Shown here: in pieces, positions 26,473 through 34,158 of the stretch
How positions within the stretch are numbered: the first letter of the stretch is position 1
Layout: the number at the start of each line of letters is the position of its first letter
Assembly (NCBI GenBank): GCA_963664655.2
Contig: OY761554.1
Coordinates: 3,968,001 to 4,032,000 of the forward strand
Direction: 5' to 3'
DNA: 64,000 nucleotides
Origin: Desulfospira sp963664655
GTDB taxonomy: Bacteria; Desulfobacterota; Desulfobacteria; Desulfobacterales; Desulfobacteraceae
Position numbers and translations under genes: made by a program
Notes under the pieces: generated by a model
Databases searched by the model: none
Seen by the model: the letters and a program-made list of their open reading frames with translations, nothing else
Told to the model about the DNA's origin: nothing

Positions 26473-26730
26473 TTAATATTTAAATGGTGCCTGTTCAGAA
26501 CCTGACCGGCCGGTGATCTGATCCAGGACATAACTTGATTTTTCTTGGGGCGTCTTAAATTTTGAATCCAGGAAATCCGGAAAAAAGAACAGCTTGAGAA
26601 CAGCGAACATAACAAAGAGTTTAATGAAAATAATGGCCCATAATTTTTTGCCCAGCACCATATCCTTGAAACCGTCCCGGTAAAATGTGTAAATCCGGGT
26701 AACAGGAAGGGTCAGTGGACTGATTTTCAT
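26473..26730 (-). CDS. DUF4492 small membrane protein upstream of cydA
   Basis: 85 residues: MKISPLTLPVTRIYTFYRDG, then a single membrane helix (LWAIIFIKLFVMFAVLKLFF) and a charged C-terminus. DUF4492 proteins characteristically precede cydAB in Bacteroidota and Campylobacterota, probably as an oxidase accessory subunit or assembly factor. AAGGAAG lies ahead of the ATG. First gene after the sigma-54 promoter. Confidence 0.85.
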   Translation of the reverse strand: MKISPLTLPVTRIYTFYRDGFKDMVLGKKLWAIIFIKLFVMFAVLKLFFFPDFLDSKFKTPQEKSSYVLDQITGRSGSEQAPFKY

Positions 26731-26836
26731 ATCAAACTTCCTTTATTTGCCTGGACGGCCTGGGGTTAGAATTTTTTAAAACCAAATGATCCGCTGTTTT
26801 GTGTGGGTTACGGTATCCCTATGAACCAGATAAATC

Positions 26837-26852
26837 AGCAAGTATCATGCCA
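26837..26852 (-). promoter_or_regulatory. Sigma-54 promoter for DUF4492-cydAB
   Basis: On the minus strand the sequence is TGGCATGATACTTGCT, matching TGGCAC-N5-TTGCW with exactly ten bases between the GG (-24) and GC (-12). It is about 95 bases upstream of the DUF4492 start and directly downstream of a sigma-54 activator gene. Strong by pattern and context; not tested. Confidence 0.75.
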
Positions 26853-26972
26853 TGGATGGCTGATAAGCCGGATTGAAAAAAAGGACCGCTGTCCGGCCGG
26901 GGGGAGAGGCATTAACGGCGGTTCACCCGATTGAGAATTTAAATGTTAAAAAAAAGCGTGGGGTACGGTTGC

Positions 26973-27026
26973 TGTCTCAAACAAAATGTCTCAACACAAC
27001 CATCCTGTCTCATGGAACGAGACAGG
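26973..27026 (-). promoter_or_regulatory. Candidate activator binding sites (TGTCTC repeats)
   Basis: Three TGTCTCA repeats (26973, 26987, 27006) and an inverted pair CCTGTCTC-ATGGAAC-GAGACAGG at 27004-27026. They lie 120-175 bases upstream of the sigma-54 promoter, a typical enhancer distance, and immediately after the stop codon of the activator gene. The dyad lacks a U tract on either strand, so a terminator is less likely. Confidence 0.6.
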
Positions 27027-27028
27027 AA

Positions 27029-28414
27029 CTAAATGGTGTCAATATACGATACAATCTCATCATTGCCGGACAAAAACCGGTACAGGGTGGCCCGGCCCAC
27101 GCCCAAAAGCCGGGCCGCTTTGGACTTGTTTCCCCCGGCCCGTTTCATGGCTGCCTTAACCGATTCCGCATCAAGCTTTCCCCGGGTCGGCTTGGTTTCT
27201 ATGGCCGTAACCGGGGCTTCGTATCTCATGATCACGTTCTGGTCCCGGGTGATCTCAAGGGGCAGGTGGTCGGGCATGATTTTTCTGCCCCGGGATCTGA
27301 CCATGGCAAACTGGATGGCGTTCTTCAGCTCCCTGACATTGCCCGGCCATGAATAATCAAGCATGATATCAATGGCTTCATTTGATATTTCAGGGGCTTT
27401 GTGGGGGCTGTCCATTTCAGCCTCTTTGAGAAAATAAGCGGCCAGAAGGGGAATATCGGTTTTTCTTTGCCGCAGGGGCGGCAAATGAACCGGTATCACA
27501 TTAAGGCGGTAAAACAGGTCTTCCCTGAACCGTCCGGCCTTAACCTCTTCTTTTAGATTTTTATTGGTGGCACTGATGATTCTTGTATCCACATGAACCC
27601 GCTTTTCCCCGCCCACTTTCTCAAAGCTGCCTTCCTGCAAAAACCGCAACAGCTTGACCTGGGTCTGCAAGGGAAGCTCAGCCACCTCATCCAAAAACAG
27701 GGTGCCCTGGTGGGCCAGTTCAAACCGGCCTTTCCGTTCCCGGACCGCGCCTGAAAACGCTCCCTTGACATGGCCGAACAGTTCGCTTTCAACAATCCCT
27801 TCGGGGATGGCCCCGCAGTTGACCGGGACAAAAGCGCCCTTGCCAAAAGAACTGGTATCATGAATGGCATTGGCCACCCGTTCTTTACCGGTGCCGGTTT
27901 CCCCGGAAACATGGACCGGGTAGCTGTACAAGGCCACATCCTGAATCTGTCCGAAAATTTCCTGCATGGCCTTGTCCTTACCGATAATGCCGGAAAATCC
28001 GGAAATGGATTCGGTTTTAAGGGAAAGGGCAAAGGGTTCGGTCATGTCCCTGAAAGAGGCGATGACCCCGGTCAGCTGCCCTTCTTTATTGAATATGGGG
28101 GAAACGGTCATTTCCACCTGGCGGGTTTCTCCCTGCTTGGTGACAATACTTAACGGGTATTCCACCAGGTCGGTATGGAAGGTGGGCGGGCCGTCTGCAA
28201 AGGAACACTTGCCCCCGCAAAACGGGGCGTCGAAAACATTGTGGCAGTCTTTTCCAATGACATCTTCTTTCAAGTATCCGGTTATTTTCTCGGCTTCTTT
28301 GTTGAAAACCGTGATAATCCGGTCTGTGGTATGGGCCATTACCCCTAAATGGATGTTATCAAGAACCAGGCTTAAATTGTTTCGGTCCAGAACGGCTTTT
28401 TCAAATTCTTTCAT
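27029..28414 (-). CDS. PAS-domain sigma-54-dependent activator (likely regulator of cydAB)
   Basis: A 461-residue NtrC-family activator. PAS domain at ~8-130 with a Cys triad C-x8-C-x3-C (DCHNVFDAPFCGGKC). The AAA+ domain has Walker A GETGTGKE, the loop GAFSGA instead of the canonical GAFTGA, and Walker B GTLFLDEVAEL. The C-terminal Fis-type HTH is KAARLLGVGRATLYRFL. No receiver domain, so it senses directly, perhaps redox or oxygen through the Cys. It reads toward cydAB and its 3' end adjoins the proposed binding sites. Confidence 0.92.
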   Translation of the reverse strand: MKEFEKAVLDRNNLSLVLDNIHLGVMAHTTDRIITVFNKEAEKITGYLKEDVIGKDCHNVFDAPFCGGKCSFADGPPTFHTDLVEYPLSIVTKQGETRQVEMTVSPIFNKEGQLTGVIASFRDMTEPFALSLKTESISGFSGIIGKDKAMQEIFGQIQDVALYSYPVHVSGETGTGKERVANAIHDTSSFGKGAFVPVNCGAIPEGIVESELFGHVKGAFSGAVRERKGRFELAHQGTLFLDEVAELPLQTQVKLLRFLQEGSFEKVGGEKRVHVDTRIISATNKNLKEEVKAGRFREDLFYRLNVIPVHLPPLRQRKTDIPLLAAYFLKEAEMDSPHKAPEISNEAIDIMLDYSWPGNVRELKNAIQFAMVRSRGRKIMPDHLPLEITRDQNVIMRYEAPVTAIETKPTRGKLDAESVKAAMKRAGGNKSKAARLLGVGRATLYRFLSGNDEIVSYIDTI

Positions 28415-28706
28415 ATGGCTTTTCCAGGAATCACACCTGATTTTAAATCATGAATTTAACTGGGCAGGCTTATCTGTCTTGATTGCCGGACGCCGGGCAG
28501 GGGGTGCATCCCTGCATGGTCCGTAAAAAAATGCCTGCCGGTTCAGTATTTGACACATTTGTGTATCAGATGCAATGATTTTCTGGAAAATTTGTGGTGA
28601 AAGGCTCAAGGGGGTTAGGCTGAAGGCAGTTAGGGCTTCAAATTCCGAGGACTTTATAGCTTTCGAGAATTGTTGGAGGGTATGTAAGGCGGTTAAAAAA
28701 GGAAAA

Positions 28707-28925
28707 TTATTCCAGGACAATGCAGTGGCGGGGACAGTTGTTCACCGCTTCCTGAATATCCTTATCCTCATAGTCATCAAGCTCAAGTACGTCAATGTAG
28801 CCGGCATCATTGAGTTCAAAGGCGTGGGGGGCAAGGTCCGTGCAGACCCCGCAAAGAATGCAGCAGGCCATGTTCACCGCCAGGGTTTTCCGGGCAGGGG
28901 CGGTTTCATTTTTCAGGCAGTTCAT
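28707..28925 (-). CDS. Single-cluster ferredoxin
   Basis: 72 residues. CILCGVC (C-x2-C-x2-C) and NNCPRHC supply the ligands of one [4Fe-4S] cluster in the layout of small clostridial/Desulfovibrio-type ferredoxins (LAPHAFELND). The start at 28925 has AGGA seven bases upstream; a longer frame to 29045 exists but overlaps the upstream gene fully. It overlaps that upstream small gene by 20 bases, implying coupling. Confidence 0.85.
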   Translation of the reverse strand: MNCLKNETAPARKTLAVNMACCILCGVCTDLAPHAFELNDAGYIDVLELDDYEDKDIQEAVNNCPRHCIVLE

Positions 28926-29127
28926 TCCACCATCCTTTTTGAATGTGATTTTGCTTTTCTTTTTCGGCAAGCTCAAGGAGCCGATATCCCGTGTCCAGCA
29001 AAATTCCGTAAAGAACCCCGCAGCCGGGATCTTCCCTGTGTTCATCCCCTAATTTTGCAAGATGAATCATTTTATGGGCCAGTTCAATGGTTAGCTCAAT
29101 GTTGGTATCGCATTTTTTTTCAAACAT
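28906..29127 (-). CDS. Small protein preceding the ferredoxin, unknown function
   Basis: 73 residues, helical, MFEKKCDTNIELTIELAHKM, with Cys in DPGCGVLYG and a charged C-terminus. Coding is supported by the 20-base overlap with the ferredoxin gene and consistent strand. I do not recognise the family; it may be a partner of the ferredoxin. Confidence 0.6.
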   Translation of the reverse strand: MFEKKCDTNIELTIELAHKMIHLAKLGDEHREDPGCGVLYGILLDTGYRLLELAEKEKQNHIQKGWWNELPEK

Positions 29128-29316
29128 ACGGTAACATGCTCTTTAAACAGTTTATTTGTTGCTTTATTAATTTTTTTGGCGGCAAAACCAATTAAAATAA
29201 TACCGGGACAGCCGGTTTCAATCCTTTGTTTAAGATTTATTTATACAAGTTGCATGCCAGACAAGAAAAAAGAGACAAGCAGACTATTGCAGCCGGAATT
29301 TCAGATTGGTTTATAT

Positions 29317-29402
29317 GAAAGTCTCACTAACGTCCTGAAAAGACTGTCATTTTTCGTTGTGGACGGTGCTTGGTTGGATAACCCAAGCCGTCCGTGACGG
29401 TT
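29317..29402 (+). repeat. Dispersed ~85-bp element, copy C
   Basis: GAAAGTCTCACTAACGTCCT to CCGTCCGTGACGGTT. Shares the CCGTCCGTGACGGTT end with copies B1 and B2, and the CTCACTAA.GTCCTGA start with copy A. Confidence 0.85.
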
Positions 29403-29453
29403 ATTAAAACAAGGGTTATCTCTAAAATGATTGAATTTTGAATTGTCATTATT

Positions 29454-29555
29454 ACAGGTGATGGCGGTGTAGGGGCAATTCATGAATTGCCCCTACGGCC
29501 TATACAGCAATACAGCAGCATCCGGTCTCCCTTTTCCGGTCTCCGGTTTTCGTTC
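29454..29555 (-). repeat. Composite repeat with perfect 28-bp palindrome, copy 2
   Basis: The palindrome at 29469-29496 is perfect (GTAGGGGCAATTCA and its complement). The flank CCGGTCTCC...CCGGTCTCCGGTTTTCG is the reverse complement of the flank at 677-700, so the element is inverted relative to copy 1. Confidence 0.8.
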
Positions 29556-29560
29556 TATAG

Positions 29561-29589
29561 TTGACAACCCCTACTTTGTGGCATAGATT
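29561..29589 (+). promoter_or_regulatory. Candidate promoter for the XRE-cysE-cysK operon
   Basis: TTGACA (29561-29566), 17-base spacer, TAGATT (29584-29589), 68 bases before the XRE start. It begins right at the end of the composite repeat. Confidence 0.5.
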
Positions 29590-29657
29590 CTGGTGAATAA
29601 GGCAAGGCCGGAAACGGCATTGAGAAATGAACAATTGAAGATAATACCGGTATTTTA

Positions 29658-30044
29658 ATGGATGATATAAAATTTAAACAGGTTCGGGCCAGGCTCAAAA
29701 AAACCCAGAAGGAAATGGCACAGCTTTTAGGGGTGTCCATCAAGGCCGTTCACAGCTATGAACAGGGGTGGCGTAAAATCCCCCACCATGTGGAGCGCCA
29801 GCTGTTGTTTCTTCTTTTTCGGACCCGGGGGCGGAGCGGCCAAACCAAATGCTGGGACATCATGGACTGTACGGAACAAAGCTGTCCGGCCAGAGAATTT
29901 GAATCAGGGGACATGTGCTGGTTTGTCAATGGCACCATCTGTTCGGGCAGGCCCCATGGGACATGGGATGAAAAAATGAGTGAGTGTGCATCCTGTGAAG
30001 TCTTTAAAAAGTGTTTCAGCGAAACAGGGGAGGATATCCAATGA
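29658..30044 (+). CDS. XRE-type HTH regulator with two-CW Cys-rich domain
   Basis: 128 residues. Residues ~7-50 form an XRE helix-turn-helix (KKTQKEMAQLLGVSIKAVHS). Residues ~62-120 are Cys-rich with two CW dipeptides: KCWDIMDCTEQSCPAR and DMCWFVNGTICSG, then SECASCEVFKKC, the layout of the two-CW domain seen in deltaproteobacterial signalling proteins. It could bind a metal or Fe-S cluster and make the repressor redox- or sulfur-responsive. Its stop overlaps the cysE start (ATGA). Confidence 0.85.
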   Translation: MDDIKFKQVRARLKKTQKEMAQLLGVSIKAVHSYEQGWRKIPHHVERQLLFLLFRTRGRSGQTKCWDIMDCTEQSCPAREFESGDMCWFVNGTICSGRPHGTWDEKMSECASCEVFKKCFSETGEDIQ

Positions 30045-31009
30045 GTGAGACAGCCTTGTCCTGCCGGACACTCAATGATGACCGGCAGGATTTTCGAAAA
30101 CAGCTTCCGGGCACCATTCAGGACATCTTAACCTCAATGGAGGATGAGACCTGTTTTGCCCATATCGGGGATGAACCCATCCATTTTTCCATTTCCGTCA
30201 GGGATATGATTGAGCAGTTCAGGCGGATTCTCTTTCCCGGTTATTTTTCCGGAGAAAAAATTGACCAGGCCAATCTGGTCTATAATATGGGACAGGCCGT
30301 ATCCCAGCTCTACGATACCCTGTCCGAGCAGGTCATCCATGTGCTGCGCCACGATTGCTTACGGTATGACCGGCCCTGCACGGAGTGCGAGGTCAGAGGC
30401 GGTGAAACGGCCATGGATCTGGTCCGTCAGATCCCGATGATAAGAAAATCCCTGGCAGCCGATGTCAGGGCAGCTTATGACGGTGATCCGGCCGCCAAAA
30501 GCCATGATGAAATTATTTTTTCATATCCCGGGATTTATGCCATCACCGTATACCGGATCGCCCATGTCCTGTTCCGGCACGGGGTCCCTCAGCTGCCCCG
30601 GATCATGAGCGAACATGCCCACAGCGTGACCGGGATAGACATTCATCCCGGGGCCGTCATTGGCGAGCGCTTCGTTATTGACCACGGCACCGGCCTGGTC
30701 ATCGGAGAAACCAGCATTATCGGCAACAATGTCCGGATTTACCAGAACGTGACTATCGGGGCACTGTCCCTGCCGCCGGATGCCGGCAACAAGCTTCGGG
30801 GCGCCAAACGGCATCCCACCATTGAGGATGATGTCATTGTTTACTCCGGGGCCACCATTCTTGGCGGCGATACCGTCATCGGGGCCAGGTCTGTGGTGGG
30901 CGGCAATGTCTGGCTGACCGAATCCATCCCCCCGGACACCAAGGTGTTTATGGAAACCCCGCGCCTGGTCTACAGAAAACATTCCAAAAAAGGGGGGGGC
31001 ACGCCATGA
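30041..31009 (+). CDS. cysE: Serine O-acetyltransferase
   Basis: 322 residues, the first step of cysteine synthesis (serine + acetyl-CoA). Residues ~60-150 are the helical N-domain with an unusual CTEC pair (RPCTECEVRGG); the C-terminal half is the left-handed beta-helix with SVTGIDIHPGAVIGERFVID and HGTGLVIGET motifs. The longer SrpH/EpsC-like form fits. The ATG at 30041 is preceded by GGGAGG and overlaps the XRE stop by four bases. Confidence 0.93.
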   Translation: MSETALSCRTLNDDRQDFRKQLPGTIQDILTSMEDETCFAHIGDEPIHFSISVRDMIEQFRRILFPGYFSGEKIDQANLVYNMGQAVSQLYDTLSEQVIHVLRHDCLRYDRPCTECEVRGGETAMDLVRQIPMIRKSLAADVRAAYDGDPAAKSHDEIIFSYPGIYAITVYRIAHVLFRHGVPQLPRIMSEHAHSVTGIDIHPGAVIGERFVIDHGTGLVIGETSIIGNNVRIYQNVTIGALSLPPDAGNKLRGAKRHPTIEDDVIVYSGATILGGDTVIGARSVVGGNVWLTESIPPDTKVFMETPRLVYRKHSKKGGGTP

Positions 31010-31932
31010 CCCTTTATCCGGACATCACCCATACCTGCGGCCATACCCCGCTGGTTCATATCCGGTCCGCCTCCAGGGCAGCAGGGGCGGTCATAATGGG
31101 GAAACTTGAAACCTTCAACCCGACGGCCAGCGTCAAGGCTAGGGTGGGCGTTGCCATGATTGAACAGGGCATGGCGTCAGGAAAGATTAACCCGGATACC
31201 CTGATTGTGGAGCCCACCAGCGGCAATACCGGCATTGCCTTGGCCTTTGCCGCAAGGGTGCGGGGGTTAAAACTGGTTTTGACCATGCCCGACACCATGA
31301 GCCGGGAGCGCCGGCTGCTCCTTGGCCATCTCGGGGCCACCCTGGAATTGACCCCGGGGGAACAGGGCATGAAAGGGGCCATTGAAAAGGCCCAGGATAT
31401 TTTATCAAAAACCCCCAACGCCGTTATGCCGGACCAGTTTTCCAATCCGGCCAATCCGGATATTCACAGGAGAACCACCGGACCTGAAATCTGGGATGCC
31501 CTGAACGGCAATATTGATATTTTTGTTGCCGGTGTCGGCACCGGGGGAACCATTACCGGTGTGGGGCAGTTTTTAAAACAAAAAAACCCCCAAATTAAAA
31601 TCATTGCGGTGGAACCTTTTGGGTCTCCGGTTCTCTCCGGCGGCAAGCCGGGGCCCCACGCCATCCAGGGCATTGGTGCCGGATTTATTCCGGCCAACCT
31701 GGATCAGACGGTGCTGGACGAGGTGGTTCAGGTTCAAGACCGCCAGGCCCTTGAAGGGGCAAGGCAGCTGGCCGCTGATGAGGGGATTTTGTGCGGCATT
31801 TCTTCGGGAGCGGCCTTTCATGCCGCAAAGGTCGTGGGGGAAAGGCTGGAAAACCAGGGCAGGCAGATCGTTTTTGTGGTCTGTGATACCGGAGAACGGT
31901 ATCTGAGCACCGATCTGTTTAACAAAAGGTAG
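31006..31932 (+). CDS. cysK: Cysteine synthase (O-acetylserine sulfhydrylase)
   Basis: 308 residues, PLP-dependent. The PLP lysine is in NPTASVKAR (residues 38-46); the substrate loop EPTSGNTGI and the phosphate-binding GVGTGGTITGVG are present. It makes cysteine from O-acetylserine and sulfide, which is abundant in a sulfate reducer. The start overlaps the cysE stop by four bases, completing an XRE-cysE-cysK operon. Confidence 0.96.
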   Translation: MTLYPDITHTCGHTPLVHIRSASRAAGAVIMGKLETFNPTASVKARVGVAMIEQGMASGKINPDTLIVEPTSGNTGIALAFAARVRGLKLVLTMPDTMSRERRLLLGHLGATLELTPGEQGMKGAIEKAQDILSKTPNAVMPDQFSNPANPDIHRRTTGPEIWDALNGNIDIFVAGVGTGGTITGVGQFLKQKNPQIKIIAVEPFGSPVLSGGKPGPHAIQGIGAGFIPANLDQTVLDEVVQVQDRQALEGARQLAADEGILCGISSGAAFHAAKVVGERLENQGRQIVFVVCDTGERYLSTDLFNKR

Positions 31933-31946
31933 TGCCTGTTCAAACA

Positions 31947-32294
31947 TTAGACAAAAGGGGAGGGGCAGCCCGGCATAACATACTTGCTGTCAATCACCTT
32001 CCGGGTGACATAAGTATCCAGAACCGCCAGGGCATTGCCGGTAATAAAAGGAACCAGGCAAATGCCATGCTCCGTGATCAGGTCGGCCGGTCCCGTTGAA
32101 ATGGCCCCGCAGATTAAGGTGGAGACACCCGCCTGTTTGAGCATGTCAATCATATCCGCGGCAGGTTCCGGTCTGAAAGGCTTATATGTTTTGTTGACGA
32201 TAGTACCGTCTTGAACCTCTGCGATTAAAAGCGTGCCGGCAGCATCAAAAACAGGTGATATCCGGTTACCCCATATGGTGACGGCCAGTTTCAC
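31947..32294 (-). CDS. NifX/NifB-like dinitrogenase cofactor-binding family protein
   Basis: 115 residues of the NifX/VnfX/NafY/NifB-C-terminal fold: MKLAVTIWGNRISPVFDAAG, then LKQAGVSTLICGAIST. In anaerobes this small family often acts outside nitrogen fixation. Translation appears to start at a GTG (32294) with GGAG nine bases upstream. It is preceded by a sigma-54 promoter and a sigma-54 activator gene on the same strand. No nif genes are present in the window. Confidence 0.85.
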   Translation of the reverse strand: MKLAVTIWGNRISPVFDAAGTLLIAEVQDGTIVNKTYKPFRPEPAADMIDMLKQAGVSTLICGAISTGPADLITEHGICLVPFITGNALAVLDTYVTRKVIDSKYVMPGCPSPFV

Positions 32295-32377
32295 AAAAAA
32301 TTCTCCATATGCTTGAGTTCAACGTTAAGGGAGAAAGCCCCCTTTTTTTAAAAATCCCTTCTAACAATTTTGAATTT

Positions 32378-32393
32378 TGCAAACCATGTGCCG
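32378..32393 (-). promoter_or_regulatory. Sigma-54 promoter for the NifX-like gene
   Basis: The minus strand reads CGGCACATGGTTTGCA: GG and GC are ten bases apart, matching TGGCAC-N5-TTGCA at all but the first base. It is about 85 bases upstream of the GTG start and 165 bases from the activator gene that reads toward it. Confidence 0.75.
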
Positions 32394-32557
32394 AACCCCG
32401 GCGGCAAATTCTGTCACGGGGGTGTTGTGCTGAATATGCTTTATTTTTCAAATAGTTACCATTTATCGAGCCATGGCTGCGTATGCTGGATCGGTATGGT
32501 TATGGTCGCAAGTTTAAGACCACTGCCATAAAACCGGTAGCAGATATACCTACCCTG

Positions 32558-33901
32558 TTAAACGGTCATGCCCAGTTTTTTGATCCTTCTGAACAGGGTG
32601 CTTTTATGAATGCCAAGGTCCTTTGCGGCGGCATTTTTGTTGTAATTGTTCCGGGTCAGGGCATCTAGGATGAGCTTGATCTGGGCAGATTTAACCGGAT
32701 CTTTGGCCTGTTCTGACGGGCATACCGACTGCTGGGAAATAAACCCGGGCAGATGCTCTAATTTGATGGTTCCCTTGGTGCACAGGACAAAGGCATGCTC
32801 AATAATATTTTCAAGTTCACGGATGTTGCCTGGAAAATCATGGGCCATAAACGTGGAAAGCACTTTTGGGTCAATTCCGGCAATATGCTTTCCCTGGCGC
32901 AGGTTCATCTTGGAGATAAAGCGGTCCACCAAAAGGGGAATATCCTCCATTCTTTCTTTTAGAGGGGGAAGGGCTAAGCGGACCACATTGATCCGGTAAT
33001 ACAGGTCCTGCCGAAACCGTTTTTCTTCCATGAGCCGGGTCAGGTTTTTATTGGTGGCGGCAATGATCCGGACATCGGTTTTTTCTTTGGCAAGCCCCCC
33101 TAAAGGGGTAAATTCCTGTTCCTGGAGAACCCGGAGCAGGCTGACCTGAAATGCCGGGCTGGTATCCCCGATTTCATCTAAGAAAATGGTTCCCCTGTCT
33201 GCCAAGGCAAACTGTCCCGGCTTATCCTTGACCGCGTGGGTAAAGGCCCCTTTTTTGTAGCCGAACAGCTCGGATTCCAGCAGGGTATCGGGCAGTGCCC
33301 CGCAGTTAATGGCGATAAAGGGTTTGTTTTTCCGGTGGCTGGTATTGTGAATGGCCCGGGCTAAAAGCTCCTTTCCGGTGCCGGTTTCCCCTTCGATGAT
33401 CACCGATGAATCGCTTTCCGATACCTGGGGCAGGATAGTGAAAATTTTTTTCATGGCACTGCTCTGGCTGATGATATCCCCGGCCTTGAAACTGCCGGAC
33501 AGTTCCTTTCGAAGGGCTTCCACCAGGGTATGGTCCCGGAAGGTTTCCACGCCGCCGATGACCTCATCCTTTTCATCAATCAGAAGGGATGTAGACGCGG
33601 TAATGGGAATTTTGTTTTTTTGGCTGTTAATGATGTAGGCCGAGCTTGAAATAAACGGTTTGCCCTGTTCCATGGTTTTTTTCAAGGCGCAGTCTTCTTC
33701 ACACATATTGGACCGGAACACGTCCCAGCAGTGGCGGCCGATGGCCTCTTTTCTGGAGATGCCCGTGATTTCTTCAGCAGCCCGGTTAAACGAGGTGATT
33801 TCCCAGTTGTAATTGATGGTGAACACCCCGTCTGAGATGGAGTCGAGAATGACCAGGGTCGTGTCCCGGGTCAGGGGGCTGAAAGTTTGGTTATCGCTCA
33901 T
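32558..33901 (-). CDS. PAS-domain sigma-54-dependent activator (likely regulator of the NifX-like gene)
   Basis: 447 residues: PAS at ~10-130 with C-x8-C-x3-C (HCWDVFRSNMCEEDC), AAA+ with Walker A GETGTGKE, Walker B GTIFLDEIGD and the loop GAFTHA in place of GAFTGA, and C-terminal Fis-like HTH (NAAAKDLGIHKSTLFRRI). The Cys triad has exactly the spacing found in the cyd regulator. The G-to-H change in GAFTGA could alter sigma-54 contact. It reads toward the NifX-like gene. Confidence 0.92.
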   Translation of the reverse strand: MSDNQTFSPLTRDTTLVILDSISDGVFTINYNWEITSFNRAAEEITGISRKEAIGRHCWDVFRSNMCEEDCALKKTMEQGKPFISSSAYIINSQKNKIPITASTSLLIDEKDEVIGGVETFRDHTLVEALRKELSGSFKAGDIISQSSAMKKIFTILPQVSESDSSVIIEGETGTGKELLARAIHNTSHRKNKPFIAINCGALPDTLLESELFGYKKGAFTHAVKDKPGQFALADRGTIFLDEIGDTSPAFQVSLLRVLQEQEFTPLGGLAKEKTDVRIIAATNKNLTRLMEEKRFRQDLYYRINVVRLALPPLKERMEDIPLLVDRFISKMNLRQGKHIAGIDPKVLSTFMAHDFPGNIRELENIIEHAFVLCTKGTIKLEHLPGFISQQSVCPSEQAKDPVKSAQIKLILDALTRNNYNKNAAAKDLGIHKSTLFRRIKKLGMTV

Positions 33902-34033
33902 CTATGGCATCTTTGGCAGAGTTAACAATTACCATGGGCTTTATCAGAAAATTTGCACAATTGCAATCCCGTAGCGTTTTTGCAATGGAAAAAACGGAAA
34001 TCAGGAGGCCGGAATTAAGGGGGAGTCAAAGAA

Positions 34034-34078
34034 CCTTAGGCTTGAGATTCCCTGAAGCAGGATGTCTCAAGCCTAAGG
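34034..34078. other. Strong inverted repeat between two minus-strand genes
   Basis: CCTTAGGCTTGAGA and TCTCAAGCCTAAGG form a perfect 14-base stem with a 17-base loop. It lies between the malic enzyme 3' end and the sigma-54 activator start. Without a U tract it may be a terminator of another kind or an operator. Confidence 0.6.
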
Positions 34079-34105
34079 CCAACTTCAAATACTGCAAAGC
34101 TATTA

Positions 34106-34157
34106 TCTAATGGCTAACAGCTGACGGCTAACAGCTAAAAGCTAATAGCCAAAAGCC
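34106..34157. repeat. Heptamer TTAGC array, site 3 (single arm)
   Basis: CTAATGGCTAACAGCTGACG continuing with GGCTAACAGCTAAAAGCTAA; only one arm of the structure seen at the other sites. Ends one base before the malic enzyme stop. Confidence 0.75.
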
Positions 34158-34158
34158 A

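Larger units (their letters stand above)
29128..29657. other. Intergenic region with repeat elements and XRE-cysEK promoter
   Basis: 530 bases between divergent transcripts. Contains copy C of the 85-bp element (29317-29402), copy 2 of the composite palindrome element (29454-29555) and a promoter (29561-29589). No credible gene. Confidence 0.7.

Noticed and set aside
28575..29195. 206-codon plus-strand open frame
   Set aside because: Antisense to the ferredoxin and its upstream small gene, which carry real motifs.
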